A stretch of 64,000 nucleotides of DNA from Cellulomonas sp. HZM. GTDB taxonomy: Bacteria; Actinomycetota; Actinomycetes; Actinomycetales; Cellulomonadaceae. A program made the position numbers and the translations under genes. The DNA lies in contig NZ_JEOE01000001.1 of the NCBI RefSeq assembly GCF_000708885.1, positions 124,001-188,000 on the forward strand, in the 5' to 3' direction. The notes beneath the pieces were generated by a model. It was given only the letters and a program-made list of their open reading frames with translations. It did no database searches and had not been told where the DNA came from. Below are positions 37,112 through 47,240 of this stretch, piece after piece (position 1 is the first letter of the stretch; the number at the start of each line of letters is the position of its first letter).

Positions 37112-38193
37112 CAGGGCTCCTCGCTCTGGGTGTCGTCGCCTGCGGACGCAGGCGGTTCGGGCGTGGCGACGACGAGCACGTCGTCGCCCAGCGGCTGCAC
37201 GCGACGCGGGACGAGGCGCACCGCGTCGGCGATCGTCGCGACGCCCAGGTCCGCCACGGCCGACAGCCCGCCCCCGAGCAGCACCGGCGCGACGTACGCA
37301 TGGACCTCGTCGACCAGCCGCGCGCGCAGGAACGCGGCCGCGAGCGTCGGGCCGCCCTCGACCAGCGCGTGCCGCACCTCTCGTGCGGCGAGGACGGCGA
37401 GCACCTCGGCGGGGTCGTGCGTGCGCACGTGCACGAGCTCGCCGCCCTCGCCCCGCAGCCGGGCGTCACCCGGCACGTCGCGCAGCCCGACGACGACGCG
37501 CAGCGGCTGGTGCCCGACGAGCGTCCCGTCCGCAGCGCGCGCGGTCAGGCTCGGGTCGTCGGCCAGCGCGGTCCCCGTCCCGACGACGATCGCGTCGACC
37601 TCGGCACGCAGGTCGTGCGCGTGCTGGCGCGCGACGGCGCCGGTGATCCAGCGACTCGTGCCGTCGGCCGCCGCGACACGGCCGTCGAGCGTCGACGCCA
37701 GCTTGAGCGTGACGAACGGACGGCCGCGCTCCACCGCGGGCAGCCACGCGCCGAGCACGGCGCGCCCCTCGTCGGGCAGCACGTCCGCGAGGACGTCGAC
37801 GCCTGCGTCCGCGAGCGTGCGTGCTCCCCCGGCGGCGACCGGGTTCGGGTCCCGCACCGCGACGACGACGCGCGCGACGCCCGCCTCGACGAGCGCGCGC
37901 GAGCACGGGCCCGTGCGTCCGGTGTGGTCGCACGGCTCGAGCGTGACCACGGCGGTCGTGCCCACCGTGGACCTACCGCGTGCGCGGGCGTCGTCGAGCG
38001 CCGCGACCTCCGCGTGCGCCGAGCCTGCACCCTCGTGCCATCCTTCGCCCACCGTGGTGCCGTCGGGGGCGAGCAGCACGCAACCGACGCGAGGGTTGGG
38101 GCCGGAGGCCGGCCCCCGTGCGGCGAGCGCGAACGCGCGGCGCAGCGCGTCGAGCTCGGTCGCGGTGACCGCACCGCTGCTCGTCGTCGTCAT
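37111..38193 (-). CDS. ribD: Bifunctional pyrimidine deaminase/reductase RibD
   Basis: The protein has 360 residues. The N-terminal deaminase domain has zinc ligands His60 (AHAEV), Cys88 and Cys97 (EPCDHTGRTGPC) with catalytic Glu62. The C-terminal reductase domain contains KLASTLDGRVA, DAIVVGTGTALADDPSLTAR and VEGGPTLAAAFL. It carries out the second and third steps of riboflavin synthesis. The ATG at 38193 is preceded by GGGAGGCG. It is the first gene after the FMN riboswitch (86 bases between). Confidence 0.96.
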   Translation of the reverse strand: MTTTSSGAVTATELDALRRAFALAARGPASGPNPRVGCVLLAPDGTTVGEGWHEGAGSAHAEVAALDDARARGRSTVGTTAVVTLEPCDHTGRTGPCSRALVEAGVARVVVAVRDPNPVAAGGARTLADAGVDVLADVLPDEGRAVLGAWLPAVERGRPFVTLKLASTLDGRVAAADGTSRWITGAVARQHAHDLRAEVDAIVVGTGTALADDPSLTARAADGTLVGHQPLRVVVGLRDVPGDARLRGEGGELVHVRTHDPAEVLAVLAAREVRHALVEGGPTLAAAFLRARLVDEVHAYVAPVLLGGGLSAVADLGVATIADAVRLVPRRVQPLGDDVLVVATPEPPASAGDDTQSEEP

Positions 38194-38278
38194 CTCGCCT
38201 CCCGGGACCGTCGTCGGCTCCGGGGTCGCGGACGGCGCGGGGTCGCGTCGGCCACGGCGCACGACCAGCGCGCGCCGC

Positions 38279-38412
38279 CACGTACTTCCTCCCATCCGGA
38301 CTTTCACCGTCGGTCCTGGAGTTCCACCAGGTCAACCGCTCGGTCCCGAAGGACCGTGCGGGTCGCGGACTGTCACCGCCGGCTCGGACTTTCACCGACC
38401 CCGGAGCACGTG
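38279..38412 (-). ncRNA. FMN riboswitch (RFN element)
   Basis: Read on the minus strand, this region contains the hallmark RFN segments in order: GTCGGTGAAAGTCCGA, GGCGGTGACAGTCCGCGACC, ACGGTCCTTCGGGACCG, GAACTCCAGGACCGACGG and GTGAAAGTCCGGATGGGAGG. The closing helix P1 pairs AGCACGTG (plus 38405-38412) with CACGTACT (38279-38286), allowing one G-U pair. FMN binding would shut down ribD-ribE-ribBA-ribH-ribM and possibly hisE. No clear intrinsic terminator follows, so control may be translational or Rho-dependent. Confidence 0.96.
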
Positions 38413-38425
38413 CTTGCTTCGTTCG

Positions 38426-38431
38426 ATCATG
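38426..38431 (-). promoter_or_regulatory. Possible -10 box of the rib operon
   Basis: CATGAT on the minus strand lies about 14 bases before the riboswitch begins, between the rpe terminator and the aptamer. No convincing -35 is seen. Confidence 0.4.
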
Positions 38432-38437
38432 CCACAG

Positions 38438-38463
38438 GGGCCGGGGCTCATCGCCCCCGGCCC
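38438..38463 (-). terminator. Hairpin after rpe
   Basis: GGGCCGGGGC (38438-38447) pairs with GCCCCCGGCCC (38453-38463) with a five-base loop and one bulged C, nine bases after the rpe stop on the minus strand. There is no T tract. It separates rpe from the riboswitch operon. Confidence 0.55.
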
Positions 38464-38471
38464 GGGGCGTC

Positions 38472-39125
38472 TCACCCTTCGGCCAGCTCCCTCAGCGCGG
38501 TGATCTCCGCCGCGACGTCGTCCGCCCCGTAGACGGCCGATCCCGCGACGAACACGTTCGCCCCAGCCTGCGCGATCCGCCCGATCGTGCCGCGCGCGAC
38601 CCCGCCGTCCACCTGGACCCACGTCTCGGCTCCCGCTGCGTCGATCGCGGCGCGGGCGCGGCGCACCTTGGGCAGCGTGCCCTCGATGAACGACTGTCCC
38701 CCGAACCCGGGCTCGACGGTCATGACCAGGATCATGTCGATCTCGTCCAGCAGGTCGAGCAGCGGCTCCACCGGCGTGGCCGGGCGCAGCGCGACGCCGA
38801 CGCGCGCGCCGCCCGCCCGCAGCTCGCGTGCGAGCCGGACCGGGGCCTGCGCGGCCTCGAGGTGGAACGTCACCGACGCGGCACCGGCCTCCGCGTACTG
38901 CGGCGCCCACCGGTCGGCGTCCTCGATCATGAGGTGCGCGTCGAGCGGCACCGGCGAGACCTCCGCGATCCGACGCACCACGGGCAGCCCGATGGTCAGG
39001 TTCGGCACGAAGTGGTTGTCCATGACGTCGACGTGCGCGTAGTCGGCGTTCGCGATCCGCGCGAGGTCGCGCTCGAGGTTCGCGAAGTCGGCGGACAGGA
39101 TGCTGGGGTTGATCAGCGCTGGCAC
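38472..39125 (-). CDS. rpe: Ribulose-phosphate 3-epimerase
   Basis: The protein has 217 residues. Key family segments are [54 protein letters not shown] and [11 protein letters not shown]. It interconverts ribulose 5-phosphate and xylulose 5-phosphate in the pentose phosphate pathway, supplying the ribulose 5-phosphate used by RibB next door. GTG at 39125 lies six bases after TAGGCT on this strand, so it is probably leaderless and transcribed separately from rsmB. Confidence 0.96.
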   Translation of the reverse strand: MPALINPSILSADFANLERDLARIANADYAHVDVMDNHFVPNLTIGLPVVRRIAEVSPVPLDAHLMIEDADRWAPQYAEAGAASVTFHLEAAQAPVRLARELRAGGARVGVALRPATPVEPLLDLLDEIDMILVMTVEPGFGGQSFIEGTLPKVRRARAAIDAAGAETWVQVDGGVARGTIGRIAQAGANVFVAGSAVYGADDVAAEITALRELAEG

Positions 39126-39162
39126 GTGGTCAGCCTAGCCGCGGGCGTGGCCGCCCGAGCCG

Positions 39163-40680
39163 TCACGACGTGCGGCGCAGCAGCGTCAGGTGCATCGCGT
39201 CCGTGCCGTGCACGTGGGGCCAGAGCTGCACGTCCGGTCGGTCGGGCAGGTCGAGCGACCGCGGCGCGCACGCCTGCACGACCGCGCGTGCGTCCGCACG
39301 CTCCGCGACGACGCCGACCTTCCCGGCGGCACGCAACGCGTCCTTGACCACGAGCAGCGTCTCGGCCTGGTGCGGCGAGCACGTCACGTAGGCGACCAGG
39401 CCGCCGGGACGCACGGCGGTGAGCGCGGAGACGAGCAGCTCGCGCTGCAGCCCGGTGAGGACCGCGAGGTCGGCCGGCGTACGACGCCAGCGGGACTCTG
39501 GCCGACGACGCAGCGCGCCGAGACCGGTGCACGGCGCGTCGAGCAGCACGCGGTCGAAGGACCCGGGCTCGTCGGCACCGATCTGGCGGCCGTCGCCCGT
39601 GCGGACCTGCTCGACCGCCTCGGTCGGGACCGCGCGCAACGCCTGGCGCACGAGCCGTGCCCGGTGCGGCTGCACCTCGTTGGCGACGAGCCGCGCGCCG
39701 CGCTGCGCGGCGAGCGCCGCGAGCAGTGCCGCCTTGCCGCCCGGACCGGCGCACAGGTCGAGCCACCGGTCGTCGGGACCGTCGAGCGGTGCACGGGCGA
39801 GCGCGAGCGCGACGAGCTGGCTGCCCTCGTCCTGCACGCCCGCTCGCCCGTCGCGCACCGCGTCGATCGCAGCGGGGTCGCCGCCGGGCAGCGTCACCGC
39901 GAGCGGCGAGACACGGCCGGGCTCGCCGCCACCCAGCTCGTCGACCTCGGCGAGACCCGGCCGCGCGACCAGGCTCACGCGCGGCGCGGCGTTGTCCGCC
40001 GCGAGGAGAGCGGCCAGCTCGTCGGCCGCGCGACCGTGCGCGACGAGCGCCTCACGCAACGCGCGCGCGACCCACACCGGGTGGCTCTCGACCACCGCGA
40101 GCCGCGCGACCTCGTCGGAACCGGCCGGGTCCGCTGCGTCACCGATCGTCCGGAGCCAGCCGTCGAGGTCGTCGCGCCCGACGGCGCGCAGGACCGCGTT
40201 GACGAACTGGGCGGCACCAGCGCCGGCGCGCTCGCGCGCGAGCCCGACCGTCTCCGAGACCGCGGCGTGCGGCGGGACACGCATGCCGAGGAGCTGGTGC
40301 GTGCCGAGCCGCAGGAGGTCGAGCACGGGCGGGTCGATGCGGTCGACCGGTCGGCCGGCCGCCTGCTCGACGACCGCGTCGTAGCGTCCGCGCAGCCTCA
40401 GCGTGCCGTACGCGAGCTCGGTGGCGAATCCCGCGTCGCGGCCGTGGATCCCTCGCTCGCGCAGCATCGGCGGCAGCACGAGGTTGGCGTAGGCGTCCGA
40501 GCCGTCGACCGCGCGGAGCACGTCGAACGCCGCGGACCTGGCGGCGTCGCCCGACCTGCGGCGCTGCGAGGGTGCCTGGGCGGTGCGGCTCGTACGTCCC
40601 TGCGCGCGCGCGGCACCCCGCTCGCGGCCGGAAGCGTCGCGCCGGTCGCGCCCCGAGCCGTCGCGGCGGTCGCCGCTCAC
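39163..40680 (-). CDS. rsmB: 16S rRNA m5C967 methyltransferase RsmB
   Basis: The protein has 505 residues. An Arg-rich N-terminus precedes a NusB-like RNA-binding domain (about 55-195), then a Rossmann methyltransferase domain with [15 protein letters not shown] and both cysteines of the mechanism ([16 protein letters not shown] and [13 protein letters not shown]). It methylates C967 of 16S rRNA. The GTG start overlaps the fmt stop by four bases, so the pair is co-translated, as fmt-fmu in mycobacteria. Confidence 0.94.
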   Translation of the reverse strand: MSGDRRDGSGRDRRDASGRERGAARAQGRTSRTAQAPSQRRRSGDAARSAAFDVLRAVDGSDAYANLVLPPMLRERGIHGRDAGFATELAYGTLRLRGRYDAVVEQAAGRPVDRIDPPVLDLLRLGTHQLLGMRVPPHAAVSETVGLARERAGAGAAQFVNAVLRAVGRDDLDGWLRTIGDAADPAGSDEVARLAVVESHPVWVARALREALVAHGRAADELAALLAADNAAPRVSLVARPGLAEVDELGGGEPGRVSPLAVTLPGGDPAAIDAVRDGRAGVQDEGSQLVALALARAPLDGPDDRWLDLCAGPGGKAALLAALAAQRGARLVANEVQPHRARLVRQALRAVPTEAVEQVRTGDGRQIGADEPGSFDRVLLDAPCTGLGALRRRPESRWRRTPADLAVLTGLQRELLVSALTAVRPGGLVAYVTCSPHQAETLLVVKDALRAAGKVGVVAERADARAVVQACAPRSLDLPDRPDVQLWPHVHGTDAMHLTLLRRTS

Positions 40681-41618
40681 GACTGCACCCCGAGCCGCAG
40701 GCCGTCCTCGAGCCGTGCGCCACGCGCCCAGTCCGCCGCAGGCATCGCGCGCTTGCCCGCCGGCGTCACGTCACCGAGTCGCACCGCGACCGTGCCCGTC
40801 CCGACGAGCACCTCACGTCGCCCGGCGCGCACCTCCCCGGGTGCGAGGCGCTCGTCGGTGGGCGTCACAGGACCGATGCCGAGCCGCACGCCGTCCACCG
40901 TGGTCCATGCACCCGGCGCGGGCGTGCACGCGCGGACGCGGCGGTCGACCGCCAGCGCGGGGTGCTCCCAGCGCACCCGCGCGTCGTCGACCTCGATCTT
41001 GGGAGCGAGGCTCACGCCGTCGCCGGGCTGCGGGACGGCGTCGAGGATCCCGTCCTCGAGCGCGTCGAGCGTGCGCACCAGGAGGCCGGCGCCGACGTCG
41101 GCCAGGCGGCCGAGCAGCTCCCCCGACGTGTCGCGCGGTCGGATCGTCTCGGTGAGCGTGCCGTACACCGGCCCCGTGTCGAGACCCTGCTCGAGGCGGA
41201 ACGTCGTCGCACCCGTGACCTCGTCGCCCGCGAGCACGGCGTGCTGCACGGGTGCGGCACCGCGCCACGCGGGCAGCACGGAGAAGTGGAGGTTCACCCA
41301 TCCGTGCCGCGGAGCGTCCAGCAGTGCCGGCGGCACGATCGCGCCGTAGGCGACGACGGGGGCCGCGTCGACGCCGTGGTCCCGCACCAGCGCGGAGACC
41401 TGGGCGACCGCGTCCTCGTCGCGCAGCGTGCGGGGTGCGAGCACCTCGATGCCCTCGTCGAGCGCGCGCTGCTTGACGGGGCTCGCAGCCGACGCCCTCC
41501 CACGACCTGCGCGGGCGTCCGGGCGGGTCAGCACGGCGACCACCTCGTGACGCGACGCCAGCAGGGCCTCGAGGGAGGGCACGGCGACGGCCGGCGTACC
41601 GGCGAACAGCAGACGCAT
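40677..41618 (-). CDS. fmt: Methionyl-tRNA formyltransferase
   Basis: The protein has 313 residues. The formyltransferase core shows [36 protein letters not shown] (Asn/His of the catalytic triad) and [17 protein letters not shown] (Asp), followed by a C-terminal OB-like tRNA-binding domain. It formylates initiator Met-tRNA. ATG at 41618 lies seven bases after TAGGAT (41631-41626 on this strand), so it is likely leaderless with its own promoter after priA. Confidence 0.96.
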   Translation of the reverse strand: MRLLFAGTPAVAVPSLEALLASRHEVVAVLTRPDARAGRGRASAASPVKQRALDEGIEVLAPRTLRDEDAVAQVSALVRDHGVDAAPVVAYGAIVPPALLDAPRHGWVNLHFSVLPAWRGAAPVQHAVLAGDEVTGATTFRLEQGLDTGPVYGTLTETIRPRDTSGELLGRLADVGAGLLVRTLDALEDGILDAVPQPGDGVSLAPKIEVDDARVRWEHPALAVDRRVRACTPAPGAWTTVDGVRLGIGPVTPTDERLAPGEVRAGRREVLVGTGTVAVRLGDVTPAGKRAMPAADWARGARLEDGLRLGVQS

Positions 41619-41657
41619 GGGCTCGATCCTAGGTGGCGCGGTTCGGTCCGGGCCGCG

Positions 41658-43724
41658 TCAGCCCAGGTCCGTGGGGTCGACGTGCGCGCGCACGACGCCT
41701 CCCTCGCGCCGCGCCGAGCGCACGGCGAGGGAAGCCGCGAGCGAACGTGCCAGCGCCGGTCCGGACGATCGCGGCACGCGCAGGAGCGCGCGGACCTCCG
41801 GCTCGAGAGCACCACGGGGCGGTGGCCCCTCGAGCGGCACGGGTCCGAGCACGTCCAGCCCCGCGGCCTCGACACGCCGGGCCACGGCCTGCACCGCGTC
41901 GCGCGTCCCGGTGAGCGACGCCATGCGCACCGCGGGAGGCAGCGCCAGCTCCGCACGCTCGTCGAGCTCGCGCTCCGCGAGCCCCACCGGGTCCCAGCGG
42001 ACGAGGGCCTGCGAGGCCCGCGCCTCGGCGTCCCCGACGAGCAGCACGACACCGCCCTCGGACGCAGATCGTACGAGGGCGGCCGCCGTGAGCCACCGGC
42101 GTAACGCGTCCGGCAGCAGCCCGAGCGAGGAGCCCGCGGTCGTGACGGCCGCGTCGAGCAGCACTGCCGCCGCGTATCCCCCGGGTGCGACGGGTTCCGC
42201 GCCGGGGGTCGACACGACCACGGCCGGCGCGTCCCGCACGCTCGCGAGCACACCGCCGGCGACCTTCGCACCCGAGACACGGACCGGGACGCCGGGGAAA
42301 GCGCGGCCCAGCTCCTCGGCGGTCCGTTCCGAGCCGACGCGCACGGACCGCAGGTTCGCGGCACCGCACTCGTCGCAGCGCCAGTCGGTCGCGAGCCGGC
42401 CGCACCACCCGCACCGCGGCACGCCGTCGGCACGCGCGAGGCCCAGCGGGCCGTGGCACGTGCCGCAGCGCGCGGCGGCACGGCATCGACCGCACGCGAC
42501 CGCGGGGACGTAGCCCGCGCGGGGCACCTGCACGAGCACGGGGCCCTCCGCGAGCCGGTCGCGGATGGTGCGCCACGCCGGGGTCGGCAGGCGCGCCGCG
42601 GCAGCGGCCCCCTCGCGTGCGAGCTCGGTGGACGTCAGGGCCATGACGCGCGGCGTCCGCCGTCGCACCACCGCGCGGTCGGCGCTCACGTCGTGCGCCC
42701 ACCCGCTCGCGACCCAGGCCTGCGCCTCGACGGTCCGCGCGTGCCCGCCGACGAGCAGCGCGGCGTCCTCGAGCTCCGAGCGCAGGGCCAGCACCTCGCG
42801 CACGTGCGGGTACGGCGCACGGGGCTCGGCATGCAACGCGTCGCCGTCGTCCCAGCACACGACGAGGCCGAGGTCGTGGACGGGCGCGAACGCCGAGGCG
42901 CGCGTTCCCACGACGACGTCCGCGTGCCCGCGCAGCGCCGCGAGGAACGCGCGGTAGCGCGCGGACGGGCCGTCGTCGGCCGCGAGCCGCACGACGCCCC
43001 CGCGGCCGCCCGGGCGCCATGCGGGCAGCCCTGCGGTCGAGAGCGCGGTGAGCACGCGCTCGGTGTCGCGAGCGTCGGGGACGACGACGAGCGCGCCCCG
43101 CCCTCCGAGGACGGCGGCTGCCACGGCCTGCGCGACCGCGTCGGGCCAGCGGTCGTCCTGGGCGCCCGGCAACGCGGTCCACACCGCGCGCGGAGCCCCG
43201 CCGGACAGCACGTGCTGCACGAACGCGGGACCGCCGCGGTAGGCCGCCCACGCGGTAGCGCCCGGCGCCGGCACGACGGTCGGCGCGTCGTCGTGCTCGG
43301 CCTCGTTCTCCACGCGCGCGTGCCGGGGAGGGACCGCGAGCCGCAGGACGTCGGTCAGCGTGCCCGCCCACCGGTCCGCCACGGCGCGCGCCAACCGGGC
43401 GACCGCGGGAGCGAGCACCGGCTCGTCGGACACGAGCCTGCGCAGCGGGACGAGCTCGCCGGTGTGCTCCGCGGTGGCGACGCGCTCGATCACGTACGCG
43501 TCGACGTCCTGACCGCCGAACCGGACCTTGACCCTGACCCCGGGGCGCACGCCGGCGTGCATCGATGCCGGGACCGCGTACTCGAACAGCCGGTCGAGGT
43601 GCTGCGGCGGCAGGTCGACGCACACGCGCGCGACGGGCAGCTCGTCGGCAAGCGGGACGACCCGGTGCCGGACCCGTGGCGCGGGCAGGCCGTCGAGCGC
43701 GAGCTGCTCGCCCGGGCCCGGCAC
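41658..43724 (-). CDS. priA: Primosomal protein N' (PriA), helicase-inactive actinobacterial type
   Basis: The protein has 688 residues. The 3'-DNA-binding domain begins VCVDLPPQHLDRLFEYAV, and a zinc domain with paired cysteines follows (CGRCRAAARCGTCHG, CGWCGRLATDWRCDEC). No Walker A or DEAH motif is present where helicase motifs should be, which is the normal state of actinobacterial PriA, so I do not treat it as broken. It helps reload the replication fork. GTG at 43724 follows the metK stop by one base and gives a natural N-terminus; longer frames would run back into metK. Confidence 0.9.
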   Translation of the reverse strand: MPGPGEQLALDGLPAPRVRHRVVPLADELPVARVCVDLPPQHLDRLFEYAVPASMHAGVRPGVRVKVRFGGQDVDAYVIERVATAEHTGELVPLRRLVSDEPVLAPAVARLARAVADRWAGTLTDVLRLAVPPRHARVENEAEHDDAPTVVPAPGATAWAAYRGGPAFVQHVLSGGAPRAVWTALPGAQDDRWPDAVAQAVAAAVLGGRGALVVVPDARDTERVLTALSTAGLPAWRPGGRGGVVRLAADDGPSARYRAFLAALRGHADVVVGTRASAFAPVHDLGLVVCWDDGDALHAEPRAPYPHVREVLALRSELEDAALLVGGHARTVEAQAWVASGWAHDVSADRAVVRRRTPRVMALTSTELAREGAAAAARLPTPAWRTIRDRLAEGPVLVQVPRAGYVPAVACGRCRAAARCGTCHGPLGLARADGVPRCGWCGRLATDWRCDECGAANLRSVRVGSERTAEELGRAFPGVPVRVSGAKVAGGVLASVRDAPAVVVSTPGAEPVAPGGYAAAVLLDAAVTTAGSSLGLLPDALRRWLTAAALVRSASEGGVVLLVGDAEARASQALVRWDPVGLAERELDERAELALPPAVRMASLTGTRDAVQAVARRVEAAGLDVLGPVPLEGPPPRGALEPEVRALLRVPRSSGPALARSLAASLAVRSARREGGVVRAHVDPTDLG

Positions 43725-43725
43725 G

Positions 43726-44937
43726 TCAGACGGCGGAACGCAGGGCCTCGACGCGGTCCGTGCGCTCCCACGTGAACTCGGGCAGGTCACGGCCGAAGTG
43801 CCCGTAGGCGGCCGTGCGGCGGTACACGGGACGCAGCAGGTCCAGGTCGCGGATGATCGCCGCGGGTCGCAGGTCGAAGACCTCGCGGATCGCGGCGGTC
43901 AGCCGCTCGACCGGGACGGCCTCGGTGCCGAACGTCTCGACGTAGAGCCCGACCGGTGCGGCCTTGCCGATCGCGTAGGCCACCTGCACCTCGCAGCGCC
44001 GCGCGAGACCTGCTGCCACGACGTTCTTGGCGACCCAGCGCATCGCGTACGCGGCCGAACGGTCGACCTTCGACGGGTCCTTGCCCGAGAAGGCTCCGCC
44101 CCCGTGGCGCGCGTAGCCGCCGTAGGTGTCGACGATGATCTTGCGGCCCGTGAGGCCCGCGTCGCCCTGCGGGCCCCCGATGATGAACTGGCCGGTCGGG
44201 TTGACGAAGCGGCGGTGGTCCGAGACGTCGAGGTCGACCGCCGCCTGCACCTCGGCCAGCACGGGGGCGATCACGTGCTCGACGACGGCCGGCTCGAGCA
44301 CGGTCTCGAGGTTGAGGTCCGGCTCGTGCTGCGTCGAGAGCACCACGGCGTCGAGCCGGACGGGCCGGTCGCCCTCGTAGCCGATCGTCACCTGGGTCTT
44401 GCCGTCGGGCCGCAGGCCAGGGACGACGCCCTGCTTGCGCACCGCCGCGAGGCGCTCCGCGAGCCGGTGGGCGGTCCAGATCGGCAGCGGCATCAGGCTC
44501 GGCGTCTCGTCGCACGCGTAGCCGAACATCAGGCCCTGGTCACCCGCGCCCTGCATGTCGTCCGGGTCCAGGTCCGCCGAGTCGAGCCGCACCTCGAGCG
44601 CCTTGTCGACGCCCGCGGCGATGTCCGGGGACTGCTGCCCGATCGAGACGGAGACACCGCACGACTCGCCGTCGAACCCGATGTGGGACGAGGTGTACCC
44701 GATCTCCCGCACCACCTGGCGGACCACGGCGGGGATCTCGACGTAGGCCTCGGTGGTCACCTCACCGGCGACGTGCACCAGCCCCGTGGTGACCATCGTC
44801 TCGACGGCCACCCGGGCCGTCGGATCCTGCTCGAGGATCGCATCGAGGATCGCGTCCGAGATCTGGTCGCAGATCTTGTCCGGATGGCCTTCCGTCACCG
44901 ACTCGGACGTGAACAGGCGCATCGCGGGCGAGGTCAT
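43726..44937 (-). CDS. metK: S-adenosylmethionine synthetase
   Basis: The protein has 403 residues. MetK signatures are all present: [36 protein letters not shown] and [19 protein letters not shown]. It makes S-adenosylmethionine from ATP and methionine. ATG at 44937 lies six bases after TACTCT (44949-44944 on this strand) without a Shine-Dalgarno, suggesting a leaderless message; an ATG at residue 6 is a shorter alternative. priA follows one base after its stop. Confidence 0.97.
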   Translation of the reverse strand: MTSPAMRLFTSESVTEGHPDKICDQISDAILDAILEQDPTARVAVETMVTTGLVHVAGEVTTEAYVEIPAVVRQVVREIGYTSSHIGFDGESCGVSVSIGQQSPDIAAGVDKALEVRLDSADLDPDDMQGAGDQGLMFGYACDETPSLMPLPIWTAHRLAERLAAVRKQGVVPGLRPDGKTQVTIGYEGDRPVRLDAVVLSTQHEPDLNLETVLEPAVVEHVIAPVLAEVQAAVDLDVSDHRRFVNPTGQFIIGGPQGDAGLTGRKIIVDTYGGYARHGGGAFSGKDPSKVDRSAAYAMRWVAKNVVAAGLARRCEVQVAYAIGKAAPVGLYVETFGTEAVPVERLTAAIREVFDLRPAAIIRDLDLLRPVYRRTAAYGHFGRDLPEFTWERTDRVEALRSAV

Positions 44938-45021
44938 GCGCTCAGAGTAGTCGTCGCCACCGACACGGACGTCCGCGCGCCCACGTCACGGACGACCGCC
45001 GCGTGCAGGCGGGACAGCGAC

Positions 45022-46224
45022 TCAGGCGGGGCTCGTCAGGCGTGCCGCGACGGCGTCCCAGACCGCGTCGGCGACCGCGACCTTGCTCCCCGACGCGCTC
45101 GCCACCACGTCCCCCGCGGCGTCGAGGATCGTCACGTCGTTGTCGCTCGTGCCGAAGCCCAGCCCCTCGCCCACGGCGTTCACGACGAGCAGGTCTGCAC
45201 CCTTGCGCACCGCCTTCGCGCGGCCGTGCTCGAGCACGGTCCCCGACTCGTCGCCGGTCTCGGCGGCGAAGCCGACGACGACCTGCGGTTCGCGCACACG
45301 CTTGCGCGCGAGGCTCGCCAAGACGTCCTCCGTCTCGACGAGCTCGATCGTCGGCGGCGCCCCGCCGGCCGACTTCTTGATCTTCGTGCCCACAGGGTTC
45401 AACGGACGGAAGTCCGCCACCGCCGCCGCCATGACCACCGCGTCGGCGTCCTTCGCCGCTGCGCGCACGGCATCGCCCAGCTGTGCAGCGGTCTCCACCG
45501 GGACCACGTCCACGCCCGCGGGCGCAGGCACCGTGAGGTTCGCCGCGACGAGCGTCACGCGCGCACCCCGGGCCCGGGCGGCCGTGGCCAGCGCCACCCC
45601 CTGCCGGCCCGACGAACGGTTGCCGAGGAATCGCACGGGGTCGAGCGGCTCGCGCGTCCCGCCGGCAGAGACCACCACGTGACGGTCCGCGAGGTCCTGC
45701 CGGCGCACCAGCGCGAGCGCTGCGGCGGCGACGTCCTCAGGCTCGGGCAGCCGCCCCGGGCCGGTGTCGGAGCCCGTGAGACGACCGGACGCGGGGTCCA
45801 GGACGTGCACGCCGCGCGAGCGCAGGACCGCGACGTTCGCCACGGTCGCGGGGTGCTCCCACATCTCCGTGTGCATCGCGGGCGCCAGCAGCGCAGGCGC
45901 GCGCGTGACGAGCAGCGTCGCGGTGAGCAGGTCGTCCGCGCGGCCGGACGCGGCACGCGCCAGCAGGTCCGCCGTCGCGGGGGCGACCACGACGAGGTCG
46001 GCGCCCTGCCCGATCGCGACGTGCGCGACCTGGTCGACGTCCTCGAACACGTCCGTCGTCACCGGCTGGCCCGACAGCGCCTCCCATGTCGGCCGACCGA
46101 CGAACTCGAGCGCTGCGCGCGTCGGCACGACGCGCACGTCGTGCCCCTGCTCGCGCAGCAGGCGGAGCAGGAGCACGGCCTTGTAGGCGGCGATGCCACC
46201 CGCGACGCCGAGGACGATCCGCAT
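45022..46224 (-). CDS. coaBC: Bifunctional phosphopantothenoylcysteine decarboxylase/synthase
   Basis: The protein has 400 residues. The N-terminal flavin-dependent CoaC half has VAGGIAAYKAVLLLR and APAMHTEMW (the motif Asn is His, which I recall as usual in actinobacteria). The C-terminal CoaB half has VSAGGTREPLDPVRFLGNRSSG and AAAVADFRP. It carries out two steps of coenzyme A synthesis. It lies 10 bases after rpoZ and 84 before metK, the order also seen in M. tuberculosis. Confidence 0.96.
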   Translation of the reverse strand: MRIVLGVAGGIAAYKAVLLLRLLREQGHDVRVVPTRAALEFVGRPTWEALSGQPVTTDVFEDVDQVAHVAIGQGADLVVVAPATADLLARAASGRADDLLTATLLVTRAPALLAPAMHTEMWEHPATVANVAVLRSRGVHVLDPASGRLTGSDTGPGRLPEPEDVAAAALALVRRQDLADRHVVVSAGGTREPLDPVRFLGNRSSGRQGVALATAARARGARVTLVAANLTVPAPAGVDVVPVETAAQLGDAVRAAAKDADAVVMAAAVADFRPLNPVGTKIKKSAGGAPPTIELVETEDVLASLARKRVREPQVVVGFAAETGDESGTVLEHGRAKAVRKGADLLVVNAVGEGLGFGTSDNDVTILDAAGDVVASASGSKVAVADAVWDAVAARLTSPA

Positions 46225-46234
46225 GAGCGGGGTC

Positions 46235-46498
46235 TTACTCCTCCGTCGACTCGACGGTCAGCAGACCGCGGTCGATCTCGCGCATCGCGATCGACAGGGG
46301 CTTCTCCTGCGGACGCGTCTCGACGAGCGGGCCGACGAACTCGAGCAGCCCCTCGTTGAGCTGCGAGTAGTACGCGTTGATCTGGCGGGCACGCTTGGCC
46401 GAGTAGAGGACGAGCGCGTACTTGGAGTCCGCGCGCTCGAGCAGCTGGTCGATCGGCGGGTCGGTGATGCCCGTGGGGGCGGCGACGGTTCCGGACAT
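46235..46498 (-). CDS. rpoZ: RNA polymerase omega subunit
   Basis: The protein has 87 residues. The [27 protein letters not shown] region (read as [17 protein letters not shown] then YSAKRARQI) is the conserved omega core. Omega assists assembly of the beta-prime subunit and is part of the ppGpp site in some bacteria. ATG at 46498 is preceded by GGAG at spacing six. A -10-like TAAGAT (46556-46551 on this strand) gives it a promoter of its own with a leader of about 46 bases; coaBC follows. Confidence 0.95.
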   Translation of the reverse strand: MSGTVAAPTGITDPPIDQLLERADSKYALVLYSAKRARQINAYYSQLNEGLLEFVGPLVETRPQEKPLSIAMREIDRGLLTVESTEE

Positions 46499-46550
46499 GG
46501 TGTGCTCCGTACGTGGAAAGGGGACGCGAGAACGCGTGGGACCTCGGACG

Positions 46551-46556
46551 ATCTTA
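46551..46556 (-). promoter_or_regulatory. -10 box of rpoZ
   Basis: TAAGAT on the minus strand is close to the -10 consensus and would start transcription about 46 bases before rpoZ. The -35 region is poor (GCCGTC). Confidence 0.5.
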
Positions 46557-46601
46557 CCCGTCCGGCGCGGCGGGACGGCCCGCACCGACGCGCGTGGCGG
46601 C

Positions 46602-47171
46602 TCAGCGCGTGGGCAGGCCCATGATCTCGACGAGCTCGTCGGTCGCGCGGTGCACGTCGTCGTTGACGACGACGTGGTCGAACTCCGACTCCGACGCGAG
46701 CTCGACGCGGGCCGTCTCGAGGCGGCGCTCACGCTCCTCGGCGTCCTCGGTCCCACGACCCACGAGCCGGCGGACCAGCTCGTCGAACGACGGGGGCGCG
46801 AGGAACACGAACCGCGCGTCGGGCATCGAGGCCCGCACCTGACGGGCTCCCTGGAGATCGATCTCGAGCAAGGCAGGCTCACCGGACGCGAGCCGCTCCT
46901 CCACCGGACGCCGCGGCGTCCCGTACCGGTTGCGGCCGTGCACCACGGCCCACTCGAGCAGCTCTCCCGCGTCGACCATCCGCTCGAACTCGTCACTCGA
47001 CACGAAGTGGTAGTGCAGGCCGTCGACCTCCCCGGGCCGCGGCGCACGCGTCGTCGCCGAGACCGACAGCCACACCTGCGGGTAGCGGGCGCGTACGTCG
47101 GCGGACACGGTGCCCTTGCCGACGGCGGTCGGTCCGGCGAGAACGGTCAGCCGGGCAGGCGTCGTCGTCAT
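46602..47171 (-). CDS. gmk: Guanylate kinase
   Basis: The protein has 189 residues. P-loop [10 protein letters not shown], the GMP-binding [15 protein letters not shown] stretch with [12 protein letters not shown], and [13 protein letters not shown] are characteristic. It phosphorylates GMP to GDP. GAGGAG lies before the ATG at 47171. It follows mihF by 69 bases, matching the mihF-gmk-rpoZ-coaBC-metK order of mycobacteria. Confidence 0.96.
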   Translation of the reverse strand: MTTTPARLTVLAGPTAVGKGTVSADVRARYPQVWLSVSATTRAPRPGEVDGLHYHFVSSDEFERMVDAGELLEWAVVHGRNRYGTPRRPVEERLASGEPALLEIDLQGARQVRASMPDARFVFLAPPSFDELVRRLVGRGTEDAEERERRLETARVELASESEFDHVVVNDDVHRATDELVEIMGLPTR

Positions 47172-47240
47172 GGGTGGTGCTCAGCTCCTCGTGCGTCCTG
47201 ATGCGCGGTGACGGCCGGCGACGGCCGCGGGCACCTGGTG

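Noticed and set aside
41658-43724. PriA as a pseudogene because Walker A and DEAH motifs are absent
   Set aside because: Actinobacterial PriA proteins normally lack these motifs. The frame is open and the zinc cysteines and DNA-binding domain are intact.
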